Shown: positions 1-9,646, numbered from the stretch's first letter. The stretch: DNA of 64,000 nt from Acetobacter cerevisiae (GCF_001580535.1 NZ_LHZA01000151.1:1-64000); one strand, 5' to 3'. Program-made: numbers and translations. The notes: a model not told the origin generated them from the letters alone.

Positions 1-2
1 AT

Positions 3-530
3 AGCGAATTTCCAAAAGGGCTCTCAGATAAGCCTGGCGGAGAAGATTATCTTGAATTTATAAGCAAGTGGCCTGATTTATCTCCAAATTCTTATCAATT
101 CTATCATCCAGATCCGACGTCTCATGGTCCTTTGGAAGACCGAGGTGTGATCATGGTTTCTATTTTTTCTAACTCTCCTGGGAATGTTTCTGGTCAGGCG
201 TTACTTGATAGAAATGTAGAAATAGGAGGAATAAAGAATTTAAATAATCCATTTAAGGATAAACTAGGATTTAATGAGTATTATGGAATAGTGAATGCAC
301 TTTATGAAAAAAAAATTAATAACGTAAAAAAAGTTGTGTCCTGTTCCCCAACACTTAATGGGCACCTGAAATCAACATGTGAATACAGATTTCCATTTTT
401 TGTTCAGGATGAGAATAAATATTTATACGAAGATATGATCGATATTGAAACAGGTCCGCAGCATTTGAAAGATATGTTTGAAGTGGGAGAGGCTGTGCGG
501 GCTAAGGTTCTATCATGGATGAGGTGTTAA
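3..530 (+). CDS. 3' part of an unknown AT-rich gene (5' end outside window)
   Basis: An open frame runs in from the left edge and stops at TAA 528-530, giving at least 175 residues. A TTG at 132 and an ATG at 153 lie inside it, but the frame upstream is open and protein-like, so the gene very probably starts before the window. I do not recognise the family. The visible part has no membrane segment or signal peptide; it is rich in Asn, Lys, Tyr and Phe, with a mixed-charge C-terminal helix ending in WMRC. Base use is strikingly AT-rich with many AAA, AAT and TTT codons, unlike the GC-rich icd gene next door. This suggests recent acquisition, as seen for toxin/immunity or phage-associated genes, but nothing in the sequence proves that role. 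Confidence 0.6.
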   Translation, partial: SEFPKGLSDKPGGEDYLEFISKWPDLSPNSYQFYHPDPTSHGPLEDRGVIMVSIFSNSPGNVSGQALLDRNVEIGGIKNLNNPFKDKLGFNEYYGIVNALYEKKINNVKKVVSCSPTLNGHLKSTCEYRFPFFVQDENKYLYEDMIDIETGPQHLKDMFEVGEAVRAKVLSWMRC

Positions 531-634
531 TTGACGTGCCGTATCAGGAGGTATCGTTAGGATATCACAGCAGGCGGTGCCCAGACAGGTGTGTGCAATA
601 ACTTACAGACTGCCTGCTGGGTATGAGGAGAGAG

Positions 635-681
635 GGGGACTGTGCCGCGGATTTTTTGTCTTCCGAATCCGCACAATCCCC
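635..681 (-). terminator. imperfect inverted repeat between convergent genes
   Basis: The arms GGGGA-TGTGC-GGATT and AATCC-GCACA-TCCCC pair with a 3-base bulge around a loop of about 12 bases. It sits just past the icd stop and between two convergent genes, so a transcription terminator is the natural reading. There is no clean T-tract on the minus strand, so the call is tentative. Confidence 0.4.
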
Positions 682-688
682 GTTCCCA

Positions 689-1909
689 TCAGGCTGTTTT
701 AAGAGCCTTTTTCAGCCCCGCATCCAGCACATCAAGGAAGTCCTGCGTGTTCAGCCATTTGGCGTCTTTGCCAACCAGAAGAGCGAGATCCTTGGTCATC
801 TGGCCGCCTTCGACCGTTTCGATACACACCCGTTCCAGCGTTTCGGCAAAGTGGACAACGTCCGGCGTGTTATCAAACCGGCCCCGGTAGGCCAGCCCGC
901 GGGTCCATGCAAAAATGGACGCAATGGGGTTGGTGCTGGTGGGGCGGCCTTTCTGGTGCTCGCGGTAGTGGCGGGTCACGGTACCATGCGCGGCTTCTGC
1001 TTCCACCACCTCGCCCGTCGGGTTGAGCAGCACGGAGGTCATAAGCCCGAGGCTGCCAAAGCCCTGCGCCACAATGTCGCTCTGCACGTCGCCATCGTAG
1101 TTTTTACAGGCCCAGACATACCCGCCCGGCCATTTGAGGGCGCAGGCCACCATGTCATCAATCAGGCGGTGTTCGTAGGTCAGACCCGCCTTTTCAAAGT
1201 CAGCTTTGAATTCCTTGTCATAAATCTCCTGGAACACATCTTTAAACAGGCCGTCATAGGCTTTCAGAATGGTGTTCTTGGTGGAGAGATAGACCGGCAT
1301 GTTGCGGTCCCGCCCGTAGGAGAGGGAGGCGCGGGCAAAGCCTTCAATAGACGCACGGGTGTTGTGCATGCCCAGTGCCACGCCGGGGCCTTTGAAGTCA
1401 TGCACGTTCAGCGTCACGGGCTCGCCGCCGCCTTCGGGCGTGTAGGTCAGCTTGACGGTGCCGGGGCCGGGCACGAGGGTTTCCACCGCACGATAGATGT
1501 CACCATAGGCATGGCGGCCAATCACAATCGGCTTGGTCCAGTGCGGCACAAGGCGCGGCACGTTGGAGCAGATGATGGGCTCACGGAAAATGGTGCCATC
1601 CAGAATGTTACGGATGGTGCCATTGGGTGAGCGATACATGCGCTTCAGCCCGAATTCCTTCACGCGGGCTTCATCCGGGGTGATGGTGGCGCATTTTACG
1701 GCCACGCCGTAGCGTTTGGTGGCTTCGGCGGCATCGACGGTGACCTGATCATCCGTTGCGTCGCGGTGTTCAATGCCAAGATCATAATATTTCAGGTCAA
1801 TATCGAGATAGGGCAGAATCAGGCGCTCACGGATAAAGTGCCAGATGATGCGCGTCATCTCATCACCATCCATCTCGACGATGGGATTTTTAACTTTAAT
1901 TTTTGTCAT
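689..1909 (-). CDS. icd: NADP-dependent isocitrate dehydrogenase
   Basis: Converts isocitrate to 2-oxoglutarate and CO2 with NADP+ in the cytoplasmic TCA cycle, feeding glutamate synthesis. The 406-residue protein belongs to the eukaryote-like homodimeric subfamily (IDP type), not the E. coli Icd type. The N-terminal [10 protein letters not shown] segment (residues 11-20), the isocitrate-binding SPNGTIRN loop (94-101) with downstream Arg109 and Arg132, and the NADP-site [10 protein letters not shown] segment are all present. The start chosen is the ATG at 1909, which gives the family N-terminus and has a GGGAG ribosome site about 8 bases upstream; an in-frame extension to 2023 looks untranslated. 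Monocistronic, convergent with the AT-rich gene on its right-hand 3' side. Confidence 0.95.
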   Translation of the reverse strand: MTKIKVKNPIVEMDGDEMTRIIWHFIRERLILPYLDIDLKYYDLGIEHRDATDDQVTVDAAEATKRYGVAVKCATITPDEARVKEFGLKRMYRSPNGTIRNILDGTIFREPIICSNVPRLVPHWTKPIVIGRHAYGDIYRAVETLVPGPGTVKLTYTPEGGGEPVTLNVHDFKGPGVALGMHNTRASIEGFARASLSYGRDRNMPVYLSTKNTILKAYDGLFKDVFQEIYDKEFKADFEKAGLTYEHRLIDDMVACALKWPGGYVWACKNYDGDVQSDIVAQGFGSLGLMTSVLLNPTGEVVEAEAAHGTVTRHYREHQKGRPTSTNPIASIFAWTRGLAYRGRFDNTPDVVHFAETLERVCIETVEGGQMTKDLALLVGKDAKWLNTQDFLDVLDAGLKKALKTA

Positions 1910-2156
1910 GGTGAATACTCCCTCGTCCCCGCACGGGACCATAAAAACCCGCATGAGGCGTATGGGCATCATGCGGCAGGCGGATGAACGGGATAAGAGG
2001 ACCGGGGCAGTCTGTCGCTTCACATTCCGGTTAGGAAAATCCCCGTAAGAGGGATGTTTTCCCCGGTTTTGTGCCGCTGGAGGCCGGATTTGTGCGGGGT
2101 GTGTGCTTGTGGCGGAACTGGTGTAGGAGGGGGCATCACAATATGGTCAGGACTTC

Positions 2157-3653
2157 ATGACAGCATCTGCGTCTTCTCTGCCGTCCCGAACCCAGTCTTT
2201 TTCTGTCGTGCTGGCGATTGAGCTGTGGGAACGGTTCGGCTTTTACGGCATGCAGGGCATCCTGCTGCTTTACATGATCCAGCGGCTTGGCTTTTCCGAT
2301 ACGCAGGCCAACCTGCTGTGGGGCACCTTTTCCGCCGTCTGTTATGCCGCTCCCGCCGTAGGGGGCTGGGTGGGGGACACCCTTCTGGGCGCCCGCCGCA
2401 CCATGGTGATGGGCGCTGTGGTGCTGACGCTGGGGTATGTCCTGCTGGGCGTGGATCTGGGTGGCCAGATGGCGTTGTTTGTCGCTCTGGCGGTCATCGC
2501 TCTGGGGAACGGACTGTTCAAATCCAACGCGGCCAATCTGGTCCGCCGGGTTTACGAAGGGGATGATGCCCGCATCGATGTCGCCTTCACCATTTACTAT
2601 ATGAGCATCAATGTCGGCTCCACGCTCTCTCTGCTGCTCACGCCGTGGTTGCAGGAGAAGTATGGGTGGTCTCCGCCATTTCTGGTCTGTGCGGCCGGGC
2701 TGGCGCTTGGGGTGGCGTGTTACACGCTGTGCCGCAAGTGGCTGGCGCGCATTGGCTCCCGCCCGGATTTTGAGCCGCTGGTGTTCTCCCGCTTTATGGC
2801 GGTGCTGGGCGGGATGGTGCTGGTTCTGGCGGTTATGGTCGGGCTGCTGCGCTATCCGGCAGCGGGCCGGGCCTGTGTGTGGGTTGCCGCACTGAGCGTA
2901 GGTGTGGTGTGGACGCTGCTGTATCGCCGCGCCTCTGCCGCCGTGCGGCCCGGCCTGCGTCTGGCTTATCTGCTGATTGTGCAGACCATGCTGTATTTCG
3001 TGTTCTACCAGCAGATGGTCACGTCCCTCACGCTGTTTGCGCTGCGGGATGTGGATTCTGCCTTTACGCTGGGTGGCGTGACGCTGTTCCACATGTCAGC
3101 CGGGCAGTTTCAGGCGCTTAACCCGGTATGGATCATGCTGGCCAGTCCGCTTCTGTCGTGGGTTTATAAATCCATGGCGGACCGGGGCTGGAATTTCCCT
3201 ATTGCCGAGAAGTTCATTGTCGGCTTCTCGCTGGTCTCGCTCTCCTTCCTCATCTGGTGGTGGAGTGCGGCGACGGGTGGCAACCATCTGGTTTCACCCT
3301 GGGTCATGTTCTGGGCCTATGGGGCGCTGTCTATCGGGGAGTTGCTGATCAGCGCGCTCGGGCTGGCGGTGGTGGCGCGCTATGCGCCCGCCAATGTCGG
3401 CGGGTTCATGATGGGCAGCTACAACGTGTCCAACGGTGTGGCGATGTATCTTGGCAGCGCGCTGGCCAATCTGGCGGCGGTGGGGCCTGCTGTGGCGTCC
3501 GGTGACCCGTCCCAGACCCTGCCGGTTTATGCGGGCCTGTTCCGTATGCTGTTCCTGCTGGGCATTGGCTGCACGCTGCTGTTTGTGGTGTGCCTGCCCT
3601 TTACCCGCCGGTGGGACGCCCAGCACCGCGCCGCGCAGGCTGCGGCGGAGTAA
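2157..3653 (+). CDS. POT-family proton-coupled oligopeptide transporter
   Basis: A 498-residue major-facilitator protein of the proton-dependent oligopeptide transporter (POT/PTR2) family, which imports di- and tripeptides across the inner membrane. The family signature on helix 1 is clear: E-x2-ER-F-x-F-Y at residues 22-30, carrying the Glu and Arg used in proton coupling. About 12-14 hydrophobic helices follow, with the conserved GGWVGDTLLG loop after helix 2. Relatives include DtpA/DtpB/YhiP; the exact substrate range cannot be told from sequence. It stands alone, with a GC-rich hairpin after the stop. The ATG at 2157 follows a weak AGGA. Confidence 0.9.
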   Translation: MTASASSLPSRTQSFSVVLAIELWERFGFYGMQGILLLYMIQRLGFSDTQANLLWGTFSAVCYAAPAVGGWVGDTLLGARRTMVMGAVVLTLGYVLLGVDLGGQMALFVALAVIALGNGLFKSNAANLVRRVYEGDDARIDVAFTIYYMSINVGSTLSLLLTPWLQEKYGWSPPFLVCAAGLALGVACYTLCRKWLARIGSRPDFEPLVFSRFMAVLGGMVLVLAVMVGLLRYPAAGRACVWVAALSVGVVWTLLYRRASAAVRPGLRLAYLLIVQTMLYFVFYQQMVTSLTLFALRDVDSAFTLGGVTLFHMSAGQFQALNPVWIMLASPLLSWVYKSMADRGWNFPIAEKFIVGFSLVSLSFLIWWWSAATGGNHLVSPWVMFWAYGALSIGELLISALGLAVVARYAPANVGGFMMGSYNVSNGVAMYLGSALANLAAVGPAVASGDPSQTLPVYAGLFRMLFLLGIGCTLLFVVCLPFTRRWDAQHRAAQAAAE

Positions 3654-3683
3654 GCGGCGGTGTTCCTGCCTGCATGAGTTCCG

Positions 3684-3715
3684 AACGGGGCGGAGGGAAA
3701 TCCTCCGCCCCGTTT
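3684..3715 (+). terminator. hairpin terminator after the peptide transporter
   Basis: A perfect 13-bp stem (arm AACGGGGCGGAGG, 3684-3696; partner 3702-3714) with a 5-base loop, followed by a short T run. It lies 30 bases past the transporter stop. The stem is strong but the T-tract is only three or four bases. Confidence 0.55.
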
Positions 3716-3906
3716 GCGTCTGGGCGGGCAAACAGGCTGCTCTTTGTCCAGAGTTCGTGTCTGCGCCGCGTTTGAAGGGCATCTGCGGGGCAGGGCGGCA
3801 GCGTTTTCACACCAGGTCTCCATAAATAAAGTTGGAGGCCAAACGCAGTGTGCTGCAAAAGGTTCTGGGTAAAAACGGTATGCCGGGTCTGTGCCCCATG
3901 CGGGTT

Positions 3907-4713
3907 TTACAGAATGCCGCCTGCAATCGGCAGATTAACGCCTGTCATGTAGCTTGCGGCGTCGCTCAGCAAAAATGACACCACACCCGGAATTTCGGAA
4001 ATATTGCCGTAGCGACGCATGGGCACGCTGCCAATCATCTGCTTCGCTACGGTCTCAGGATCGGTGGAGAAATACTGTGTCTTGGCTTTGGCCTGTTTTT
4101 CCACCTGCATGTCCCACATCGGCCCCGGCCCCATGAAGGCAGGGCTAATGGCGTTGACGCGGATATTATGCGGCGCAAGGTCTTTGGAGGCTGTTTGCGT
4201 CAGCCCCACAATGGCAAATTTGGACGCGCCATAAGCTGCCATATTGGGCGGACCCTGCACCCCGGCCATGCTGGCCGTGTTCACAATGGCTCCGGATTTC
4301 TGCGCCACCATTTGCCGGGCAACAGCTTGCAGGACATGAAATGCGCCACAGACATTGATCTGGATGACGCGGTTAAAATCCTCTTCCGGATAATCCTGCA
4401 CCGGGGCAAAAGCCCCCTGAAAACCAGCGTTATTGAACAGGAAATCAATTTTTCCAAAATCGGAAACAACCTGCTCTGTTGTGCTGTTAACGCACTGCGC
4501 ATCCGTTACGTCACACACATAAGGGCGGACAGTGCTGCCGTATTGCCGAACTTTGCTTGCTGCGTCCTCCAGTTTGTCCTTTTGCAGATCAAGAAGGGCA
4601 ATGTCCGCCCCCAGAGAGGCCAGATGTTCGGCCACAGCAAGGCCGATGGTGCCAGCGGCTCCGGTAATTACAGCAATTTTGCCTGAAAACTGGCCGGATG
4701 TGTGCGGTGTCAT
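3907..4713 (-). CDS. xdh: short-chain dehydrogenase, xylitol dehydrogenase-like
   Basis: A 268-residue classical short-chain dehydrogenase/reductase. The cofactor motif TGAAGTIG is at residues 17-24, NNAG at 94-97, and the catalytic Ser148-Tyr161-Lys165 triad is intact. Asp42 at the end of the second beta-strand argues for NAD(H) over NADP(H). From memory, stretches such as NNAGFQGAFAPVQDYPE, MAGVQGPPNMAAYG and VPMRRYG closely match NAD-dependent xylitol dehydrogenase of Gluconobacter oxydans (xylitol to D-xylulose), so that is the preferred function; another polyol substrate is possible. ATG start with GGAG upstream. The downstream minus-strand gene order places grxB 31 bases upstream of it, so the two may be co-transcribed. 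Confidence 0.85.
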   Translation of the reverse strand: MTPHTSGQFSGKIAVITGAAGTIGLAVAEHLASLGADIALLDLQKDKLEDAASKVRQYGSTVRPYVCDVTDAQCVNSTTEQVVSDFGKIDFLFNNAGFQGAFAPVQDYPEEDFNRVIQINVCGAFHVLQAVARQMVAQKSGAIVNTASMAGVQGPPNMAAYGASKFAIVGLTQTASKDLAPHNIRVNAISPAFMGPGPMWDMQVEKQAKAKTQYFSTDPETVAKQMIGSVPMRRYGNISEIPGVVSFLLSDAASYMTGVNLPIAGGIL

Positions 4714-4744
4714 ACGGGGTCTCCTGTTCGTCCAATATCAGCAG

Positions 4745-5380
4745 TTACTGGGCCTGATCCGTCAGCAGCGGCACACGGCTTTTTTGCGCCATGTCCTGCA
4801 TATAGCGGAGAGTGTTGGGGCCGAAGGTCAGGCCTTTGACAATGCTGAGGGAGCGCAGCACCGGGTAGAGGTGGAAGTCGGCTTCTGTCAGGGGAGGTGG
4901 GCTGGCCAGCAGAGGGTCCAGCTTATCGAGCTGCGCCTGCACGGGGGGCAGGAGCGTGTCTGTCTGCGCCATGAGGGCATCCAGATTGCCAAAATGCTGC
5001 TCTTCCCGGGTAATGAAGGCCTGTCGCGCGGCATCGGTCGCCACTTCTGCAAATTTGCCACGGGTAAAGCGCGGCACAATCAGTTTAAGCCCCAGAGACC
5101 AGGTCTCTTTGCTCCAGGCCATCAGGGGCTCATTGGCGGGGGATGTCAGCAGGCGTGGCGGGTAGGTGTCATCCAGATAGTGCACAATATCCAGACTTTC
5201 CGGCATGCAGGTGCCGTCGTCTTTCTGCAGGATGGGCAGGCCCTTTTTACCGGTAAGGCGCAGCGGGGTTTCGCTATCGCCTTCCATCACAACGCACAGT
5301 TCGACCGGGATATTCTTCAGGCCCGCCATCATGCGGGCGCGGGAGCAGAACGGGCAGTGTTCGTAAATATAGAGCTTCAA
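4745..5380 (-). CDS. grxB: glutaredoxin 2
   Basis: A 211-residue GrxB-type glutaredoxin: a glutathione-dependent thiol-disulfide reductase built like a small glutathione S-transferase. The thioredoxin-fold N-terminus carries the redox motif CPFC (Cys9, Cys12), followed by the GKKGLPIL cis-Pro loop and SLDIVHYLD. The C-terminal all-helical domain (about residue 90 on) contains the DFHLYPVLRSL motif typical of the family. The start is TTG at 5380, supported by AGGA about 8 bases upstream and by the MKLYIYEHCPFC family N-terminus; a rare start codon may keep expression low. It precedes the xylitol-dehydrogenase-like gene on the same strand. Confidence 0.9.
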   Translation of the reverse strand: MKLYIYEHCPFCSRARMMAGLKNIPVELCVVMEGDSETPLRLTGKKGLPILQKDDGTCMPESLDIVHYLDDTYPPRLLTSPANEPLMAWSKETWSLGLKLIVPRFTRGKFAEVATDAARQAFITREEQHFGNLDALMAQTDTLLPPVQAQLDKLDPLLASPPPLTEADFHLYPVLRSLSIVKGLTFGPNTLRYMQDMAQKSRVPLLTDQAQ

Positions 5381-5499
5381 CGACAGACTTCCTCACTCCG
5401 ACCGGGCCCATGGAGGCCCGGCCAGTCTCTTGGTTTTGCGTAACCAGAACACGTCAGAGGAAGGATCGTTGCACCGCAGTGCTGGCAGGGCTGGTGTGC

Positions 5500-7893
5500 T
5501 TAGAACTCAGCAGACAGCGTGAAGTGATACACACGCGGCAGGCCGGCATACAGGCTGGAAGACGCGCCGGATGTGCCGCTGGGCGCACCGGTGAAGACGG
5601 AGGCCCAGTAGCGCTCGTTGGTGGCGTTGCTCACCCCAAAGCGCAGGACCATCGGCAGGCGCTCGGTCGCGCGGAAGGTGTAGCGTGTGCCCAGATCCAG
5701 CGTGGTGTAGGAGCCGGTGTGCAGCGTGTTGGTCACGTTGGCAGCGCGGTTGCCCATGTAATGCACGTTGGCATTAAACGCCCAGCCGGAGGCGAAGGAA
5801 CCGAGAGACGCTGGGAGGCGATAGTCCAGCAGCAGGTTGGCCTGCAGCGGGGCCGCGCCCACAATTTCCTTGCGGTCCAGCGTGGGAGAGGCCGCATGCA
5901 CCAGCTCAGCATCCAGCCAGGTCATGCCCGCCAGAACGGAGAGGTTGGGCAGCACTTCACCCGAAATCTGAGCTTCCACACCGTAGTTCCGCTGCGTGCC
6001 ACCATACTGGTAGGTCTGGCAGTTGGTCATGGCGGCACAGCCGGCGTTCGGGTTGGCGGCGGCGACATACATGGCGTAGGGCGACGTCATGCGGAAACCG
6101 GCCACGTTAAACTGCATGGTATTGTAACGCAGTTTGTAGCCCACTTCATATTCTTCGGAATGGGCTGCGGGCAGCGCGATGTTCGTATTGGTGTAGCTGG
6201 TGCTGTTGGGGGTAACAGGTCCGGCTTCAATAGACCGACCATAGGTGAAGTAGAAGGTCTGGTTATCGGTCGGCTTATACATGATGCTGGCGGTCGGGCT
6301 GAAGGCTGCGGAAGTTTCAAACGTATCCCGCAGAGCGCTTTTGGCGTTCAGCGCACCGCGCTGATGGATCCAGCCCCATGAGAGCGTGCCCATGATGGAC
6401 CAGTGTTTGTTCAGTTGCAGGGTGTCCCCCACAATGAAGGACTGGCTCATGATGCTGCTGGATTTATAGCGGCCATGATAATAAGGCTGCGTGCCACCGT
6501 TCTGGCTCGCGCCATACATGTTGTGGATACCCAGATTTTGCGCCGCCGTTGAGGCCGCAACCGGGTTGTAGTTGCCCATCATGTAGCCGTTGGTGCCAAT
6601 CACCAGATCATGCCGGATGGGGCCGGTGTAAACGCGACCGTTGATGTAGGCCATGTTACTGCCAACGCGGAAATCGTTCGCGGTGGTGGTGGCGGTGGCT
6701 TTGGAGCTGTACCAGCCGTCACTGCCGCGCAGACCGCCGCAGGTTTTGCCGCCGTCACACAGCGTATCAGCCACACCAAAAGCCTGACGCGCAGCGTCCT
6801 GATACAAACCACCCAGCGTGAAGCTCCAGTTTTCATTAAACTGATGCTTGATTTTGCCGAGGAAGGTGTTGGTTTCCATGTGGTAGCCGCTCCATTCCGG
6901 AGCCAGACGCTTGCTCAGATCCGGAGCTTCCGGGAGCTTGTCGCCCCCCACGCCGGTGGCCAGAATACCAAAGCCGGGCGCGCCGCCGCGCTGGTCATAA
7001 GTATAGTGGCTGGCGTCAATTTCGATAACTGTCTTGTCATCCAGATGGAAATCGAAATCACCGCTGACCATTTCACGGCGCATGGAGCTGCCCTGCGTGT
7101 AGGCTGTGCCATCGGCGTGCAGCATGTTCAGGCGGTAGCCAAACCAGCCATTGCGGCCCAGACGACCGGAAATATCGCCATTGACGGTTGGGGTGCCGAT
7201 GGAATCCACGCCAACGGAAAGCCGCTCCGTGCGGCGGTCAGTCGGACGTTTGAGCGTGTATTCAAACACACCAGCCGGGTTTTCCGGCCCATACATGGCC
7301 CCTGCCAGACCATTGAGAACCTGAAGGTTATCCACCCATTCCGCGGGATATGGCGTGGTGGAGACCACGTTCAGGCCGTCCAGACGGGAGTTGGCGACAA
7401 CATCGGATTCAAACCCACGGGACTGCGGGCGGGATGTGTTGGGGTCCCCACGCACTTCCAGCTGCACGGAGGGGAGATACTGCGCCATGTCATTGATGCT
7501 GCGGATCTGCTGGTTGACCACAACGTCATGCGTCACACCCATGACGGAATAGGGCGTGTCCAGCGTATCGCGGTTCCCCAGCGGGCCGAGATAGACAACC
7601 TTGTTCATATATTTGGCGGCAGTGCCGTCGGCGGCATGGTGGCCGTGGACGTTGATCGTTTCCCCGTTGGAGCCGTCGAGAATTCCGGCAATGGGAGTGG
7701 AGGTACGTTTTGCGGAGTTCACAGTCGCAGGGGTTTTAAGCGCAACTTTTTTGGCGGGCGCTGCTTTGATGGCGGCCTGTTTGTCGGGCGCGGCCTGCGG
7801 AGCCGGGGCGGGTGTTGAGGCCAGAGCAGAGCTCGTCAGCAGGAGTGCGCCAAATGTCCCTGTGGCGAGGAGGCGGGGAAAACGATCATGCAT
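5500..7893 (-). CDS. TonB-dependent siderophore-type outer membrane receptor
   Basis: An outer-membrane beta-barrel transporter that takes up a ferric siderophore or similar ligand using TonB-ExbBD energy. The start at 7893 gives a normal signal peptide (RLLATGTFGALLLTSSALA) cut near residue 25; the longer frame to 7980 would bury it. After an Ala/Pro/Lys-rich spacer comes a plausible TonB box (ETINVHG), then the plug domain (DTPYSVMGVT, SRGFESD, GLAGAMYGPENPAG) and a barrel ending in Phe, as BamA substrates do. At 797 residues it has normal length. The motif set matches the FhuA/FpvA-like siderophore clade. No siderophore biosynthesis genes lie nearby, so the ligand is unknown; iron (Fur/Irr) control is likely but I could not identify an operator with confidence. 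Confidence 0.88.
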   Translation of the reverse strand: MHDRFPRLLATGTFGALLLTSSALASTPAPAPQAAPDKQAAIKAAPAKKVALKTPATVNSAKRTSTPIAGILDGSNGETINVHGHHAADGTAAKYMNKVVYLGPLGNRDTLDTPYSVMGVTHDVVVNQQIRSINDMAQYLPSVQLEVRGDPNTSRPQSRGFESDVVANSRLDGLNVVSTTPYPAEWVDNLQVLNGLAGAMYGPENPAGVFEYTLKRPTDRRTERLSVGVDSIGTPTVNGDISGRLGRNGWFGYRLNMLHADGTAYTQGSSMRREMVSGDFDFHLDDKTVIEIDASHYTYDQRGGAPGFGILATGVGGDKLPEAPDLSKRLAPEWSGYHMETNTFLGKIKHQFNENWSFTLGGLYQDAARQAFGVADTLCDGGKTCGGLRGSDGWYSSKATATTTANDFRVGSNMAYINGRVYTGPIRHDLVIGTNGYMMGNYNPVAASTAAQNLGIHNMYGASQNGGTQPYYHGRYKSSSIMSQSFIVGDTLQLNKHWSIMGTLSWGWIHQRGALNAKSALRDTFETSAAFSPTASIMYKPTDNQTFYFTYGRSIEAGPVTPNSTSYTNTNIALPAAHSEEYEVGYKLRYNTMQFNVAGFRMTSPYAMYVAAANPNAGCAAMTNCQTYQYGGTQRNYGVEAQISGEVLPNLSVLAGMTWLDAELVHAASPTLDRKEIVGAAPLQANLLLDYRLPASLGSFASGWAFNANVHYMGNRAANVTNTLHTGSYTTLDLGTRYTFRATERLPMVLRFGVSNATNERYWASVFTGAPSGTSGASSSLYAGLPRVYHFTLSAEF

Positions 7894-8176
7894 GGCTCTG
7901 GCAGGTCCGGAATAGAAATGAACAAAAGGTGAGCCGGTTCTGCCGAGCCTGCCGGGTGTTGTCCATATATGGCCGTGCATAAACCTGTATATGAAGGAAT
8001 ATAATCATCGGACTGATGCAGGAATAATACAGTTACGCAGCGTTCCCCCGGAAAATGGGGGCTACTGTGCGATTTTGTGCATTATGGTGATGCGTAAAAT
8101 GTATTGGGGAGCAGGAGGGATGAGCTGTCAAATGGCATCTGAGTGTGCAGGCACGACACGCCAAATCCAGACGCAC
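7894..8176. other. AT-rich intergenic region upstream of the TonB receptor
   Basis: About 280 bases between the receptor start and the tRNA-His terminator. It must hold the receptor promoter. The stretch near 7985-8030 is AT-rich and contains loose ATAATCAT-type words reminiscent of an iron-regulator site, but no good match to a Fur box is visible. No credible coding frame was found. Confidence 0.4.
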
Positions 8177-8198
8177 GAAAACAGCATCTGTGATGCTT
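8177..8198 (-). terminator. probable terminator of the tRNA-His gene
   Basis: On the minus strand AGCATC-ACA-GATGCT forms a 6-bp hairpin followed by GTTTT, about 37 bases after the tRNA 3' end. The stem is short. Confidence 0.45.
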
Positions 8199-8234
8199 GG
8201 CTTTAGGCATTATCGATTTTCTGGAGAAAATTGC

Positions 8235-8311
8235 TGGGGCGAATGACGGGGCTCGAACCCGCGACAACCGGTACCACAAACCGGCGCTCTACCAGCTGAG
8301 CTACATCCGCC
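8235..8311 (-). tRNA. tRNA-His (GTG anticodon)
   Basis: A complete cloverleaf is readable on the minus strand. The acceptor stem GCGGATG pairs with CATTCGC (one G.T), the D arm is GCTC-AGCTGGTA-GAGC, the anticodon loop TTGTGGT carries GTG on a CCGGT/ACCGG stem, and the T arm is GCGGG-TTCGAGC-CCCGT. The discriminator is C73, CCA is encoded, and a G lies at -1 opposite C73. That is the standard genome-encoded histidyl identity pair, in contrast to some alphaproteobacteria that lack G-1. Confidence 0.97.
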
Positions 8312-8470
8312 ACACAGCAAGCGCTCATGTAGAGAAACGGAGCTGGCCCGTCAAGACCGAGATGCGGAGAAGGGGCAAAAAATTCCACAACCCGCTTTTG
8401 CCGCACGGATGGTGCGGCGCTCTGGCGGTCCGGTGTCTTGATTTATGGGCCGCCAGAGGTCCGGGGAGGG

Positions 8471-9646
8471 TTAGGCGCGCTTGCTTGCCCAGCGTTCGAT
8501 ACGGGCCACGGCCTCCTGCAACACGCTCTCCTGCTTACAGAAGGCGAAGCGGACCAGATGCTTTGGCGGGGTGCCGTTGGATGGGTCATAGAAGGCGGAG
8601 GCGGGGATGGTGGTGACACCGGCTTCTTCCGTCAGCATCCGGGCAAAGGCGACATCATCCAGCCCGTTGGCCAGAGGGCTAATGTCCGCCATCACAAAGT
8701 AACTGCCGTCACACGGCAGCACGTCCAGCCCTACGCCGCGCAGGCCTGCGGAGAGGATGTCGCGCTTGCGGGCCATGTCCCCGGCCAGATCGCGGAAATA
8801 CTGCTCGTCCTTGTTCAGGCCGAATGCTACGGCGCGTTGCAGGTTGGGGGCGGTGGCAAACACCAGATTCTGGTGCGCCTTGGCGACCACAGCCGCCAGC
8901 GGGGCAGGGGCGGTGACGTAGCCCACCTTCCAGCCAGTGAGTGAGAAGCTCTTGCCCGCACTGCCAATGCGCAGGCACCGCTCCCGCATGGCGGGGCGGC
9001 TCATCAGCGAGACATGCGGCGTATCGAAGGTGAGATGTTCATACACCTCATCGCATACAGCATAGGCGTCGTGCTGAATCAGCAAACCGGCGATGAAGTC
9101 CAGCTCTTCCGGGGTGAAGACCTTGCCGGTGGGATTCATGGGCGTGTTGAGCAGAATGGCCTTGGTGCGGGCAGAAAAGGCGGCGGCCAGAGCCTCCCGC
9201 GGGAGCGTCCAGCCCGGTTCTTCCAGCCGCACCAGTTTTGGAACGCCGCCAAGCTGGCGGACCATGGGCAGGTAGGTGTCATAAAGCGGTTCAATCAGCA
9301 CCACTTCATCACCGGGTTCGATCAGCGCCATCAGCGCGGCAGCGAGCGCTTCCGTAGCACCAGAGGTGACGACCACTTCCGACTCCGCATCAATCTCCAG
9401 CCCCTGAAAGCGGGCGTTGGAGTCTGCCACCGCGCGGCGTAGTTCCGGCAGGCCGGTCAGCGGCGCATACTGGTTGCGGCCATCCAGCAGGGCATCCGCC
9501 GCCGCCTGCACCATGTCCTGCGGGCCTTCCGTATCCGGGAAGCCCTGCCCCAGATTAATGGCGTCATGCGCGCGGGCCAGCTCCGACATCACGGTGAAAA
9601 TGGTGGTGGGCAGGGCGGCAATCTGCCGGTTGAGCGGTTTTGTCAT
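8471..9646 (-). CDS. class I/II PLP-dependent aminotransferase
   Basis: A 391-residue fold-type I aminotransferase. Conserved features are NLGQGFPD near the N-terminus, the SGATEAL cofactor loop, the NPTG motif, CDEVYEHL, and the Schiff-base lysine Lys232 in SAGKSFSLTGWKVGY. The latter wording resembles the YbdL/kynurenine-aminotransferase-like group, which uses methionine, aromatic or kynurenine substrates; precise specificity cannot be assigned. The start is the ATG at 9646 preceded by AGGACA; a longer in-frame extension to 9727 has no family similarity. Monocistronic, ending about 160 bases from tRNA-His and divergent from glnB. Confidence 0.88.
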   Translation of the reverse strand: MTKPLNRQIAALPTTIFTVMSELARAHDAINLGQGFPDTEGPQDMVQAAADALLDGRNQYAPLTGLPELRRAVADSNARFQGLEIDAESEVVVTSGATEALAAALMALIEPGDEVVLIEPLYDTYLPMVRQLGGVPKLVRLEEPGWTLPREALAAAFSARTKAILLNTPMNPTGKVFTPEELDFIAGLLIQHDAYAVCDEVYEHLTFDTPHVSLMSRPAMRERCLRIGSAGKSFSLTGWKVGYVTAPAPLAAVVAKAHQNLVFATAPNLQRAVAFGLNKDEQYFRDLAGDMARKRDILSAGLRGVGLDVLPCDGSYFVMADISPLANGLDDVAFARMLTEEAGVTTIPASAFYDPSNGTPPKHLVRFAFCKQESVLQEAVARIERWASKRA

